This document shows, piece by piece, positions 33,358 through 41,944 of a stretch of DNA of 51,157 nucleotides. The notes under the pieces are model-generated. The model did not search any database. It had not been told where the DNA came from and was given only the letters and a program-made list of their open reading frames with translations. The translations under genes were made by a program, and so were the position numbers. Numbering within the stretch: the stretch's first letter is position 1; every line of letters begins with the position of its first letter. The stretch is from Vulcanimicrobiota bacterium (GTDB lineage: Bacteria; Vulcanimicrobiota; Vulcanimicrobiia; Vulcanimicrobiales; Vulcanimicrobiaceae), in contig PLTN01000145.1 of NCBI GenBank assembly GCA_003164495.1, forward strand, positions 1 through 51,157. The letters are read 5' to 3'.

Positions 33358-34271
33358 CCGTGCAAGTTCCGGTCATCGACATCGGCGCGCTCCGCGCGAG
33401 CGATCCCGCGGCGCTGCGCGCGCTTGCGCGGGAAATCGGGATTGCGGCGCGCGAGACGGGATTCTTCTCGGTCGTCAATCACGGGGTTCCGGCCGGCCTC
33501 ATCGAGGCCGTGTTCGCGCAGTCGGCCGCCTTCTTCGCGCAGCCGCCCGACGTGAAAGCTGCGGTCGGGATCGAATCGTCGCCGGAATTTCGCGGCTATG
33601 CGCGCATCGGATACGAGCAATTCGACGAAGCCCATCCGCCCGATGCCAAGGAGTCGTTCGATATCGGGCCCGACCGGAATCTCTGGCCTGCCGGCTTGCC
33701 CGGCTTTCGAACGACGCTGGAACGCTACTATGCCGCGTTGCTCGAGCTGACGGTGGCGATTCACCGCCCGATCGCGCTCGATCTCGGCGTCGACGAACAC
33801 TTTTTCGCACCCGCCTTCGACGGCGCGATCGCGATCGCGCGGCTGCTGTACTATCCGCCGCATCCGGGAACGTTCGACGGCACGCTGCACGGTTCGGCGC
33901 CGCACACGGACTACGGCAACGTCACCTTCCTCGCGCAGGACGATGCCGGCGGCCTCGAGTTGCGCGCGCGCGACGGCTCGTGGATCGGCATCGCGCCCAC
34001 GCCCGGCGCCTTCGTGTGCAACATCGGCGACTGCTTGATGCGCTGGAGCAACGACGTCTACGTTTCGAATTTGCATCGCGTGGTGAACCGCTCCGGCCGC
34101 GCACGGTACTCGGTCGCGTTTTTCGGCGACCCGGCGGCCGGCGCGCTGGTGGAATGTCTGCCCTCGTGCACGAGCGCCGCGCAACCGCCCAAGTACCCGG
34201 CGGTAACCTACGCGGAGTACCTGCAGCGGCGCCTGGCCGCGGCCTACCCGCTCAAAGCAGGATTGGGGTAG
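33354..34271 (+). CDS. Isopenicillin-N-synthase-like Fe(II)/2OG oxygenase 2
   Basis: A 305-aa paralogue of the gene at 30971. VPVIDIGAL and TGFFSVVNHGVP form the N-terminal part. PHTDYGNVTFL and NLHRVVN supply the iron triad, and RYSVAFF the 2-oxoglutarate site. Long blocks are shared with paralogue 1 (LYYPPHPGTFDG, FVCNIGDCLMRWSNDVYVSN, PKYPAVTYAEYL). Differences cluster in residues about 70-110 (GIESSPEFRGYARIGYEQFDEAHPPDAKESFDIGP), the region lining the pocket in this family. The two may therefore differ in substrate or act in sequence. The ATG overlaps the NCS1 stop. A 42-base gap follows. Confidence 0.88.
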   Translation: MTVQVPVIDIGALRASDPAALRALAREIGIAARETGFFSVVNHGVPAGLIEAVFAQSAAFFAQPPDVKAAVGIESSPEFRGYARIGYEQFDEAHPPDAKESFDIGPDRNLWPAGLPGFRTTLERYYAALLELTVAIHRPIALDLGVDEHFFAPAFDGAIAIARLLYYPPHPGTFDGTLHGSAPHTDYGNVTFLAQDDAGGLELRARDGSWIGIAPTPGAFVCNIGDCLMRWSNDVYVSNLHRVVNRSGRARYSVAFFGDPAAGALVECLPSCTSAAQPPKYPAVTYAEYLQRRLAAAYPLKAGLG

Positions 34272-34313
34272 CCGTCGCTGGGACGCTAGCGCAGCCGCAA
34301 AGGAGCGCACCCC

Positions 34314-35213
34314 ATGCAGGACAAGATCGCCCGTCTGCTCGCCGAGATGAAGATGAGCATGCCGCTCACGCCGGAAGACATCCGCGCCATCCGGGAGCTG
34401 TACACGCCGTTTCAGGAAGTCGAGCCTTACCACAACGTCGGTGTCTACCGGAATCAGGCGTACGGGTCGCATCCGCGCCAGCAACTCGACGTCTTCGCGC
34501 CCGACGGTATCGCCGAACCGCGGCCGGTCCTGATCTTCGTCCATGGCGGCGGCTTCGTGGGCGGCGAGCGGCATACGCCGGGCTCACCGTTTTACGACAA
34601 CGTCGGCGTGTGGGCGGCGCGCAACGGCTTCGTCGGCGTGACGATGTCCTATCGGCTGGCGCCGGAGTTCAAGTTTCCCGCCGGACCCGACGACATCGCC
34701 GGAGCGGTGGCGTGGGTGCGGGAGAACATCGCCGCGCACGGCGGCGATCCCGACGCGATCGTGCTGCTCGGGCAATCGGCCGGCGCCGCGCACGTTGCCG
34801 CGTACGGCGCGAGTCAAAAGCGGGATGAAAAGGTGCGCGCGATCGCGCTCATGTCGGGCGTGTACGACTACGAAGCCTTCGATCCGGCACCGAACGTCAT
34901 CGCGTATACGGGCGAGGGAGCGGCCGCGCTCAAGGCTGCGTCGTCGATCGAAGGGCTCGTCGCATCCGGGCTGCCGGTGCTGGTGTGCGTTTCGGAATTC
35001 GACACGCCGCACTTCCACGAGCAAGCGCACTTGCTCGCCCAGGCGATCTATCATCGCGATGGACGCTGTGCGAACTTCCAGTACTTGCCGCGTCACAATC
35101 ACCTCTCGCAGATCTCGCACCTCAACGCCACGGGCATCGAGGACCAAGTATTGAGCGATCGGCTCGCCGAGTTCGTGCGGGTCTATACCACACCGGCGGT
35201 TCCGGCGTTTTAG
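34314..35213 (+). CDS. Alpha/beta hydrolase (HSL/arylformamidase-like)
   Basis: A 299-aa cytosolic alpha/beta hydrolase. The oxyanion-hole HGGGFVGGER (near residue 81) and nucleophile elbow LGQSAGAAH (near residue 152) identify the hormone-sensitive-lipase/carboxylesterase-like branch. The acid is likely in SEFDTPHF and the base in PRHNHLSQISH. This form is also used by kynurenine formamidases and other amide-cleaving relatives, so ester or amide hydrolysis of the oxygenase product is plausible. AAAGGAG precedes the ATG. The next gene starts one base after its stop. Confidence 0.87.
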   Translation: MQDKIARLLAEMKMSMPLTPEDIRAIRELYTPFQEVEPYHNVGVYRNQAYGSHPRQQLDVFAPDGIAEPRPVLIFVHGGGFVGGERHTPGSPFYDNVGVWAARNGFVGVTMSYRLAPEFKFPAGPDDIAGAVAWVRENIAAHGGDPDAIVLLGQSAGAAHVAAYGASQKRDEKVRAIALMSGVYDYEAFDPAPNVIAYTGEGAAALKAASSIEGLVASGLPVLVCVSEFDTPHFHEQAHLLAQAIYHRDGRCANFQYLPRHNHLSQISHLNATGIEDQVLSDRLAEFVRVYTTPAVPAF

Positions 35214-35214
35214 C

Positions 35215-36258
35215 GTGCGCCGGCCTGCGCCGTGGTGCGCCGCCGCGCTGGCCCTGCTCGTTGCGGTTTGCGCGCAGTTGGTGCTGCCCGCCCGCGCCGA
35301 TCAACCGGCGCCCGATCAGATCCGGCTGGCGGTTAGCAACGAAGGGTACAACAACTTGCCGTTGTTCGTGGCGATCGACAACGGCTATTTCCAGCAGCAG
35401 CACCTCAATATCGTCGTCGTGCCGTATACGGGTTCGTCGCTGACGCAACTGCCGTTTCTTGCGCGGGGCGAAATCGACCTCACCGCGATTGCACCGGCCC
35501 CCGGTCTGTTCAATCTCGGCACGGAGGGGTTCAACGTCAAGGTCGTCGCGTCGATGAGCGGCGCGCACCGCGGTTGGAACGGCGCTTCGTGGATGATGGT
35601 GCGCCAAGATCTGTGGGATGCGAAGAAGATCGTCAAACCGGCCGACTTGCGCGGGATGCACGTCGACGTCGCTGTGGCCGGATCGCCGAACGACGTGCTG
35701 GCCCGCGAAACGATCCGGCTCGCCGGTTTGACGCCGGCCGACCTGACGCTGACGGCCGACGTACGCACGCCGCCGAGCTGGTTTACGGCGTTGCGCAATC
35801 ACGCCGTCGACGTACAAGTCACCGCCGAACCGTACGCGACGCAACTCGAGCGCGAGGGTCTCGCGCACAAATGGATCTCCTACGCCGACAGCATCCCCTG
35901 GTTTCAGGATCTCTACCTCGCCGCCTCACCGGCCTTTGCGCGCGATCACCACGATGCGCTGCGGCGCTTCCTGATCGCCTATCTCGAAGCGGCGCGCGAC
36001 ATCACCGATGCGGGGCCGGTGTGGTCGGCGAAAATGGCCGGCGAAGTTTCGAAGTGGTCGCAAGTACCGGTCGCCACGGTCATGCAGATTCCCGGGCCGG
36101 GCTATACCGGCCAACTCGGCGCGGTCAACCTCGCATCGCTCGAGCGCGTGCAAAACTACTGGGTCACGCTCGGACTCGTGAAAACGCCCGAACCGTTGAC
36201 CAATATTCTCGATCTCACGGCGCTCGGCGAAGCGCGAAAGGCATTGCACATTCGATGA
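35215..36258 (+). CDS. NMT1/SsuA-type periplasmic substrate-binding protein 2
   Basis: A 347-aa exported binding protein with a signal peptide (MRRPAPWCAAALALLVAVCAQLVLPARA) and SNEGYNNLPLFVAIDNGYFQQQHLNI, the class first strand and helix. It shares the family with binding protein 1 but is diverged throughout, so it probably binds a different ligand. The start is GTG. The end overlaps the luciferase-like gene by ATGA, the arrangement seen in ssuA-ssuD sulfonate loci, although no transporter subunits follow. Confidence 0.84.
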   Translation: MRRPAPWCAAALALLVAVCAQLVLPARADQPAPDQIRLAVSNEGYNNLPLFVAIDNGYFQQQHLNIVVVPYTGSSLTQLPFLARGEIDLTAIAPAPGLFNLGTEGFNVKVVASMSGAHRGWNGASWMMVRQDLWDAKKIVKPADLRGMHVDVAVAGSPNDVLARETIRLAGLTPADLTLTADVRTPPSWFTALRNHAVDVQVTAEPYATQLEREGLAHKWISYADSIPWFQDLYLAASPAFARDHHDALRRFLIAYLEAARDITDAGPVWSAKMAGEVSKWSQVPVATVMQIPGPGYTGQLGAVNLASLERVQNYWVTLGLVKTPEPLTNILDLTALGEARKALHIR

Positions 36259-37283
36259 AGTTCGGCGCTTTCGACCACCTCGACCGCGGCATCGTCACGA
36301 CCAGCGAACAGTATGAAGAGCGTTTGCGGCTCGTCGAGGCGTATGAGGAAAGCGGCTGGTTCCACGCCTTCCACATGACCGAACATCACGGTACGCCGCT
36401 CGGCATGGCACCGTGTCCGAGCATTTTCCTCGCGGCCGTCGCGCAACGCACGACGACGTTACGTTTGGGCACGCTCGTGTACACGCTGGCCGCCTACCAT
36501 CCGTACCGCTTCTTCGAAGAAATCTGCATGATCGATCAGATGAGTTGCGGGCGGCTCGAGTTGGGCGTGGGGCGCGGCGTCTCACCGATCGAGTTGAGCT
36601 TCCTCAACGTCGACATCAAAGACGCCGACGAGATGTACGCCGAGTCGCTCGAAGTGCTGATGCAATCGTTCAAGGGCGGAACGCTGAACTTTCACGGCAA
36701 GCACTACCAGTTCGACGATGTGCCGATCGTGATGGAGACCTTCCAGAAACCGCATCCACCGCTCTGGTACGGCATCGGCACGCCCGACCGCACGGTCTGG
36801 GCCGCGAAGCACCGCGTGAACTTGATGACCAACCACAAGGCCGCCGACGCGCGCCTGATACACGACCGGTACCGGGTCGAATGGGCCGCCGCCGGCCACG
36901 ATCCGCACGATTTTCCGTTCTTCGGCACGGTCAAGCACATGGTCATCGCCGACACCGACGAAGAGGCGCTCGCGCTGGCGCGTCCGGCCTACGCGATGTA
37001 TACCAACCACACGACGCTGTTGTGGAAGCAGCGGAACATCCCGCGGCTACGCGCTTGGGTCGACGACTTCGACGATGCGCGCGCCGGCGGCCTGGTCTTC
37101 GCGGGCAGCCCGAAAACCGTCCGCGACGCGCTGGCGAAGTTCATCGACGAGTCCGGCATCAACTACCTCGCCTGCCGCGTCGCCTTCGGTGACCTCACCT
37201 TCGAACAATCCCTCAACTCGCTCGACCTGCTGACCAAACACGTCCTCCCGGACCTGGCCGACCTCGTCCCCGCGGCGGGATAA
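36255..37283 (+). CDS. Luciferase-like (LLM) flavin-dependent monooxygenase
   Basis: A 342-aa TIM-barrel monooxygenase using reduced FMN or F420. It has the FHMTEHHG active-site motif near residue 38, LGTLVYTLAAYHPYRFFEEICMIDQMS, and GRLELGVGRGVSPIE, the flavin-phosphate loop. It is closest in style to bacterial-luciferase-alpha-like oxygenases rather than to RutA. No flavin reductase gene is nearby. Coupled to binding protein 2; together they may deliver and oxidise one compound. It converges on the purine permease with a three-base gap. Confidence 0.88.
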   Translation: MKFGAFDHLDRGIVTTSEQYEERLRLVEAYEESGWFHAFHMTEHHGTPLGMAPCPSIFLAAVAQRTTTLRLGTLVYTLAAYHPYRFFEEICMIDQMSCGRLELGVGRGVSPIELSFLNVDIKDADEMYAESLEVLMQSFKGGTLNFHGKHYQFDDVPIVMETFQKPHPPLWYGIGTPDRTVWAAKHRVNLMTNHKAADARLIHDRYRVEWAAAGHDPHDFPFFGTVKHMVIADTDEEALALARPAYAMYTNHTTLLWKQRNIPRLRAWVDDFDDARAGGLVFAGSPKTVRDALAKFIDESGINYLACRVAFGDLTFEQSLNSLDLLTKHVLPDLADLVPAAG

Positions 37284-37286
37284 GGT

Positions 37287-38633
37287 TCAGCCGGCGAGCC
37301 AGATGTAACGGGCGATCAGCAGGACCGCGATGAGGTAGAGGAGCGGGTCGACGGATTTTCCGCGGCCGCTCAGCAGCATGATGAGCGAATAGCTGATCAC
37401 GCCGAAGCTCACGCCGTTGGCGATGGAGAACGTCAGCGGCATTGTGACGACGGTGAGGAACGCGGAGATGAGGATCGCGTAGTCGCCCCACTCGATCGTC
37501 TTCAAGCCGTCGAGCATCAGCGCGCCGACGACGATCAGCGCGGGTGCCGTGGCAGCCGCCGGAATCGCCGCCGCGAGCGGCCACAACACCATCGAGAGAA
37601 GGAACAGCACGGCGACGGTCGTCGCGACGAGACCGGTGCGGCCGCCTTCCTCGATGCCGCTGGCGCTCTCGATGTACGCGGTGGTCGTGCTGGTGCCGAG
37701 AAATGCGCCGCAGATCGCGGCCAAACCGTCGCACGCGAAGGTGCGGCGCGCGCGCGGCATGTTGCCGTCGGCATCGAGCACGCCGGCTTTATTGGCCAGC
37801 GCCACGAGCGTGCCGGTCGCATCGAAAAAGTCGACGAAGAAGAACGTGAACACGACCGCGAGGATGCCCAGGCCGAGCGCGGCGTGCAAATCGAGCGCGC
37901 CGACCAAGCCGGTCGGCGCGATCGGCAGCTGCACGACGCCGTTGGTGAAGCCGGCGAACGGAACCATCGCGCCTTTCGGTCCGAAGTAGACCGGCGCGCG
38001 GGCCACGATCGCGATGATCGTCGAGGCGAGGATGCCGATCAGGATCGCGCCGGGGACGCGCTTCACCAGCAAGACCGAGGTGAGGATCAAACCGACGACC
38101 GCGATCAAGACGCCCGGCGACGTCATCGAACCCAGCGTGACGAAGGTGTCGGGGTTGGCCAACACCGCGCCGCAGTTCTTCAGACCGAGGAATGCCAGGA
38201 ACATGCCGATGCCGGCGGTGACCGAGAACTTCAGGTGGTTGGGGATCGCGCGCACGACGGCTTGCCGCGCGCCGATGATCGCCAGGATGACGAAGATCGC
38301 GCCCGAGATCGCTACCGCTCCGAGCGCGGTCTGCCACGGGATCTTCTGACCGAGTACGACGGTGAAGGCAAAGTAGGCATTGAGGCCCATGCCCGGCGCC
38401 TGCGCGAACGGGTAGCGCGCGACCAGCCCCATCAGCAGGCTGCCGATCGCGGCGGCCAAGGCCGTCACGACCAGCAGCTTGGCAAAACCGTCGGGGATCA
38501 CGATGGCGTTGCCGAGCACCTGCGGGTTGACGAGCAGGACGTACGACATCGTGAGGAAGGTGGTGAGCCCGGCGCGCAGCTCGCGCGGAATTGTCGAACC
38601 CGCCGCTGCGATACCGAAGTAGCGATCGATCAT
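37287..38633 (-). CDS. AzgA-type (NCS2) purine permease
   Basis: A 448-aa membrane permease with about 12-14 helices, of the AzgA/PbuG adenine-guanine-hypoxanthine branch of the nucleobase-ascorbate superfamily. Signatures are FLTMSYVLLVNPQVL near the start, PGMGLNAYFAFTVVLGQ, the FFFVDFFDATGTLVALANKAG helix and GTSTTTAYIESASGIEEGGRTGL, which carry the known ligand-binding residues. The start is ATG 38633; a longer frame is rejected because it enters the divergent promoter region. It brings purines into the cell for the catabolic genes that follow. Confidence 0.93.
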   Translation of the reverse strand: MIDRYFGIAAAGSTIPRELRAGLTTFLTMSYVLLVNPQVLGNAIVIPDGFAKLLVVTALAAAIGSLLMGLVARYPFAQAPGMGLNAYFAFTVVLGQKIPWQTALGAVAISGAIFVILAIIGARQAVVRAIPNHLKFSVTAGIGMFLAFLGLKNCGAVLANPDTFVTLGSMTSPGVLIAVVGLILTSVLLVKRVPGAILIGILASTIIAIVARAPVYFGPKGAMVPFAGFTNGVVQLPIAPTGLVGALDLHAALGLGILAVVFTFFFVDFFDATGTLVALANKAGVLDADGNMPRARRTFACDGLAAICGAFLGTSTTTAYIESASGIEEGGRTGLVATTVAVLFLLSMVLWPLAAAIPAAATAPALIVVGALMLDGLKTIEWGDYAILISAFLTVVTMPLTFSIANGVSFGVISYSLIMLLSGRGKSVDPLLYLIAVLLIARYIWLAG

Positions 38634-38675
38634 GGAGCAGGCTCCGCCGCGTAGCTTTTTTTCTCCCCCTGCCAT

Positions 38676-38704
38676 TTGACAGACGTCGCTCCACCTGAGA
38701 TGAT
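38676..38704 (+). promoter_or_regulatory. Sigma70 promoter of the adenosine deaminase-allantoin operon
   Basis: TTGACA (38676-38681), a 17-base spacer and GATGAT (38699-38704, 4 of 6 to TATAAT). The expected start near 38711 leaves about 24 bases before the ATG at 38735, with GGAGCC as ribosome site. It lies in the 101-base divergent gap shared with the purine permease; read backwards, the same -10 segment gives TATCAT, so the two promoters may overlap. Confidence 0.65.
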
Positions 38705-38734
38705 ACCGCGAACATTTTGAGGACGGAGCCGGTA

Positions 38735-39781
38735 ATGATTGAGCAGAGCGTAGAGCAGGCTACGGTACAAACGGAGCTGGATCGGCGTTTGGCGGCCATG
38801 CCGAAGGCCGAAATTCACGTGCATCTCGAGGGCGCGACGGCCCCGGACGCTTCCTACGCGATCGCGCGGCGGAACAAGGTCGACCTGCCCGTCGCCTCCC
38901 TTGACGAGTGGCGCCGGTACTTCGATTTCCGTGACTTCCCGCACTTCATCGACGTCTACCGCAACACGACCGATACGATCCGCACGACCGACGATCTGGC
39001 GTTGATGGTGGCCCAGTTTTACGTCGACCAGGCGCGGCAGAATATCCGCTACTCGGAATGCTTCATTAGCATGTCGCTGCATCTGCGGCGCTTGAGCGCG
39101 GCCGAGATCCTCGACGCGCTCGCCCAAGGAATCGAACGCGGACAAACCGTGTCGAGTGCCCGCGTCGCCTTCATCGCCGACATCTCGCGCGAGGATCCGC
39201 ACACGCAGGGCGCCGTGCTCGACCTCGCGCTGTGGGGCCAACGGCGCGGTTTGATCATCGGCCTCGGGCTCGGCGGCCTCGAGAAAGAGTTTCCACCGCA
39301 TCTCTTCCGCGATACCTACGCCCGCGCTCGCGAGGCCGGCTTGCACGTGGTCGCGCACGCCGGCGAAGCCGCCGGATGGGAGAGCATTCGTGAAGCGGTC
39401 GGCGAGCTGCACGCGGAACGTATCGGGCACGGCATTCGCGTCGTCGATTCGCCCGAGTATGCGTCGGTGATGCGCGAGCGGGGGATCCCGTTCGAAGTGT
39501 GCCCGGTGAGCAACTACGCGGTCGGCGCGACGCCGCTCGACCGGCCGCATCCGATCCGGCAAATGGTCGACCTGGGCGTTCGCTGCACGCTCAACTCCGA
39601 CGATCCGGCGATGTTCAGCACGACCCTGGCCGCGCAATACGCCGTCTTGGCCGAGCAGGGCTTCAGTTGGGAAGAGCTCTGGAAGCTCAACACCGAGACG
39701 CTCGATTCGACGTTCCTGAGCGCGGCGGAAAAAGCCGACTACCGGCGGGAATGGGAAGACTTCGCCGCGTCGCTCGGCTAA
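38735..39781 (+). CDS. Adenosine/adenine deaminase
   Basis: A 348-aa zinc amidohydrolase of the Add family, converting adenosine to inosine, or adenine to hypoxanthine in some members. HVHLEG near residue 28 supplies two zinc His, VAHAGEAAG (near 205) the third ligand and catalytic Glu, and NSDDPAMF (near 288) the metal Asp. GIRVVDS and EVCPVSN are also as expected. It opens an operon with allantoinase and allantoate hydrolase genes and faces a purine permease, so it probably feeds hypoxanthine into the xanthine-urate route. Confidence 0.92.
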   Translation: MIEQSVEQATVQTELDRRLAAMPKAEIHVHLEGATAPDASYAIARRNKVDLPVASLDEWRRYFDFRDFPHFIDVYRNTTDTIRTTDDLALMVAQFYVDQARQNIRYSECFISMSLHLRRLSAAEILDALAQGIERGQTVSSARVAFIADISREDPHTQGAVLDLALWGQRRGLIIGLGLGGLEKEFPPHLFRDTYARAREAGLHVVAHAGEAAGWESIREAVGELHAERIGHGIRVVDSPEYASVMRERGIPFEVCPVSNYAVGATPLDRPHPIRQMVDLGVRCTLNSDDPAMFSTTLAAQYAVLAEQGFSWEELWKLNTETLDSTFLSAAEKADYRREWEDFAASLG

Positions 39782-39791
39782 GCAGTCCGGC

Positions 39792-40709
39792 GTGAATCAG
39801 TATCCGCGCGACATGATCGGCTACGGCGCGCACCCGCCGCACGCGGCCTGGCCGAACGGCGCGCGCCTCGCGCTGCAGATCGTGATGAACTACGAAGAGG
39901 GATCGGAGTACTCGATCCCCGACGGCGACGGCACCTCGGAGATGTATCTCACCGAAGTTCCCGGCGCAACCGTGGGACCTGGCAAGCGCGATCTGATCGT
40001 CGAGTCGGTGTACGAATACGGCAGCCGGGCCGGATTCTGGCGCTTGATGCGGATGTTCGCCGAACGTAAGATCGACATCACGGTGTTCGGCGCGGCGCTC
40101 GCGCTCGAACGCAATCCCGAAGCGGCGCGCGCAATCGCCGATGCCGGCCACGAAGTGTGCTCGCACGGCTGGCGCTGGGTCGGCTTTCAAGACATGGATA
40201 TCGATGAAGAACGCGCGCAGATGCGGCGCGCGGTCGCGTCGATCGAGAAAACGATCGGTCAACGCCCGCTGGGCTGGTACTGCCGATATGCGCCGAGCAT
40301 CAACACGCGCAAGCTGGTCGTCGAAGAGGGCGGCTTTCTCTACGACTCCGACGACTACAACGACGATCTGCCCTACTGGGTGCGCGTCGGCGAGAAGCCG
40401 CATCTGGTCATTCCGTACACGCTCGACGCCAACGACATGAAGTTCTCGGTCGCGCCGGGATTCACGTCGGGCGACGGGTTCTTCAACTACCTCAAAGACG
40501 CGTTCGACGTGCTCTACGCGGAGGGCGCGACGACGCCCAAGATGATGTCGGTCGGTTTGCACACGCGCCTCGCCGGCCGCCCGGGCCGCGCGGCGTCGCT
40601 GGCGCGCTTCCTGGATTACGTGCTCGAACACCGCGACGTGTGGGTGGCGCGCCGCGTCGATATCGCGCACCACTGGATCGCGCAGCATCCGGCCGAGAAG
40701 TACCTCTGA
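39792..40709 (+). CDS. puuE: Allantoinase, polysaccharide-deacetylase type (PuuE)
   Basis: A 305-aa PuuE hydrolysing allantoin to allantoate. Unlike the amidohydrolase allantoinases it has the NodB-like fold. Family marks are the start RDMIGYG, NYEEGSEY, EYGSRAGFWRLMRMF, GHEVCSHGWRW (near residue 118) and GWYCRYAPS, followed by YDSDDYNDDLPYW. It starts with GTG ten bases after the deaminase stop. It lies three bases ahead of the allantoate amidohydrolase GTG. Confidence 0.93.
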   Translation: MNQYPRDMIGYGAHPPHAAWPNGARLALQIVMNYEEGSEYSIPDGDGTSEMYLTEVPGATVGPGKRDLIVESVYEYGSRAGFWRLMRMFAERKIDITVFGAALALERNPEAARAIADAGHEVCSHGWRWVGFQDMDIDEERAQMRRAVASIEKTIGQRPLGWYCRYAPSINTRKLVVEEGGFLYDSDDYNDDLPYWVRVGEKPHLVIPYTLDANDMKFSVAPGFTSGDGFFNYLKDAFDVLYAEGATTPKMMSVGLHTRLAGRPGRAASLARFLDYVLEHRDVWVARRVDIAHHWIAQHPAEKYL

Positions 40710-40711
40710 AC

Positions 40712-41941
40712 GTGATTCCCTCGCCCCTTGCCGAGCGTTTGGCACAGCTCGCCGCGCTCGGCGCGACCGGTCACGGCATCGACCGCCGCCTCTTCTCGGC
40801 CGAAGATGCGCAAGCGCGCACGCTGTTCGTGCAGTGGGCGCGCGGCTCGAAGTTCACGGTCGAGCAAGATCGCGCCGGCAACGTGTTCGCGCGCCGGGCC
40901 GGAAAACGCGACGGTGCCGCGATCCTCAGCGGATCGCATCTCGACACCGTGCCGAACGGCGGCGCGTACGACGGCGCTTACGGTGCGGTTGCCGCGTTGT
41001 GCGCGCTCGAGGAACTCGATGCGGCCGGCGTCGTCACGGAGCATCCGGTCGAGGCGGTCGCGTGGGCCGGTGAAGAGGGCAGCCGTTTTCCGCTGGGCTG
41101 TTTGGGGAGCGGCGCGTTTGCGGGATTGAACGAGCTCGCGTCGATCGACGCGCTGCGCGACGACGACGGCGTGACGTTCGCCGATGCGCGCGCGGCCGCG
41201 AACGGCCTGCTCGCCGGGGTGCCGGTGCGCGACGGTTTTCCGCGTCCCGCGGGATACGTGGAGTTACACATCGAGCAAGGCCCGGTGCTCGAACATCGCG
41301 GCGTGCGATTGGGCGTCGTCACCGCGATTGCGGGACAGGTGCGCGTCGAGGTCGAGATTCACGGCGAAGCGGGACATGCCGGCACGGTGCCGATGGAACT
41401 ACGCCGCGACGCGTTGAGCGCGGCCGCGGAACTCGCGCTCGAACTCGAAGCCGCCGCGCGCACGATCGGCGAGTGCGTGCTGACGGTCGGACATCTCTCC
41501 GTGTTTCCGAATCAAACCAACGTCGTGCCGGGACGCGTGCTGTTGCGCATCGATGCGCGCAGTGTCGACGAGGCACGGCTGTCGGCATTGCGCGCCGCGA
41601 TCGAGGCGTGCGCGGCCCGGACGGCAGCCAAGCGCGGCGTGCGCATCGAGACGACGCCGATCGAAGAACGGCGCGTCGTGGCGATGGACCCGCAGTTACG
41701 CGGCGCGGTCGCGGCGGCGATCGCGGAACTCGGCGAGCGAGCGATCGATCTGCCCAGCGGGGCGGGACACGACGCGATGTGCGTCGCAGCGGTTGCGCCG
41801 GCGGCGATGATCTTCGTTCCGAGCGCCGGCGGGCTCAGCCATGTGGGGAATGAGTACACCACTCCCGAGGATTTACAACTGGGCGTCACGGCGCTCACCC
41901 GGTCGATCGCGGCGATCGACCGTCTCTTGGCAAAGGACTGA
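40712..41941 (+). CDS. Allantoate amidohydrolase (M20 family)
   Basis: A 409-aa M20-type metallohydrolase, best read as allantoate amidohydrolase (AllC-like), which releases ammonia and CO2 and leaves ureidoglycine, or acts on a close ureido analogue. Metal ligands are in GSHLDTVPNGGAYDGAYG (near residue 70), the catalytic AGEEGSRF (near 115), ELHIEQGPVLE (near 178) and GAGHDAMC near the end. The dimerisation domain carries HGEAGHAGTVPM. The M20 hydantoinase/carbamoylase class is alike, so the substrate rests on context (puuE ahead, urate genes behind). Confidence 0.9.
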   Translation: MIPSPLAERLAQLAALGATGHGIDRRLFSAEDAQARTLFVQWARGSKFTVEQDRAGNVFARRAGKRDGAAILSGSHLDTVPNGGAYDGAYGAVAALCALEELDAAGVVTEHPVEAVAWAGEEGSRFPLGCLGSGAFAGLNELASIDALRDDDGVTFADARAAANGLLAGVPVRDGFPRPAGYVELHIEQGPVLEHRGVRLGVVTAIAGQVRVEVEIHGEAGHAGTVPMELRRDALSAAAELALELEAAARTIGECVLTVGHLSVFPNQTNVVPGRVLLRIDARSVDEARLSALRAAIEACAARTAAKRGVRIETTPIEERRVVAMDPQLRGAVAAAIAELGERAIDLPSGAGHDAMCVAAVAPAAMIFVPSAGGLSHVGNEYTTPEDLQLGVTALTRSIAAIDRLLAKD

Positions 41942-41944
41942 TAC

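Noticed and set aside
36255-37283. The luciferase-like monooxygenase as RutA, pairing with the RutB-like hydrolases
   Set aside because: Its TEHHG-type active site and flavin loop are of the luciferase-alpha style, not RutA, and the hydrolases lie 14 kb away with no other rut genes.
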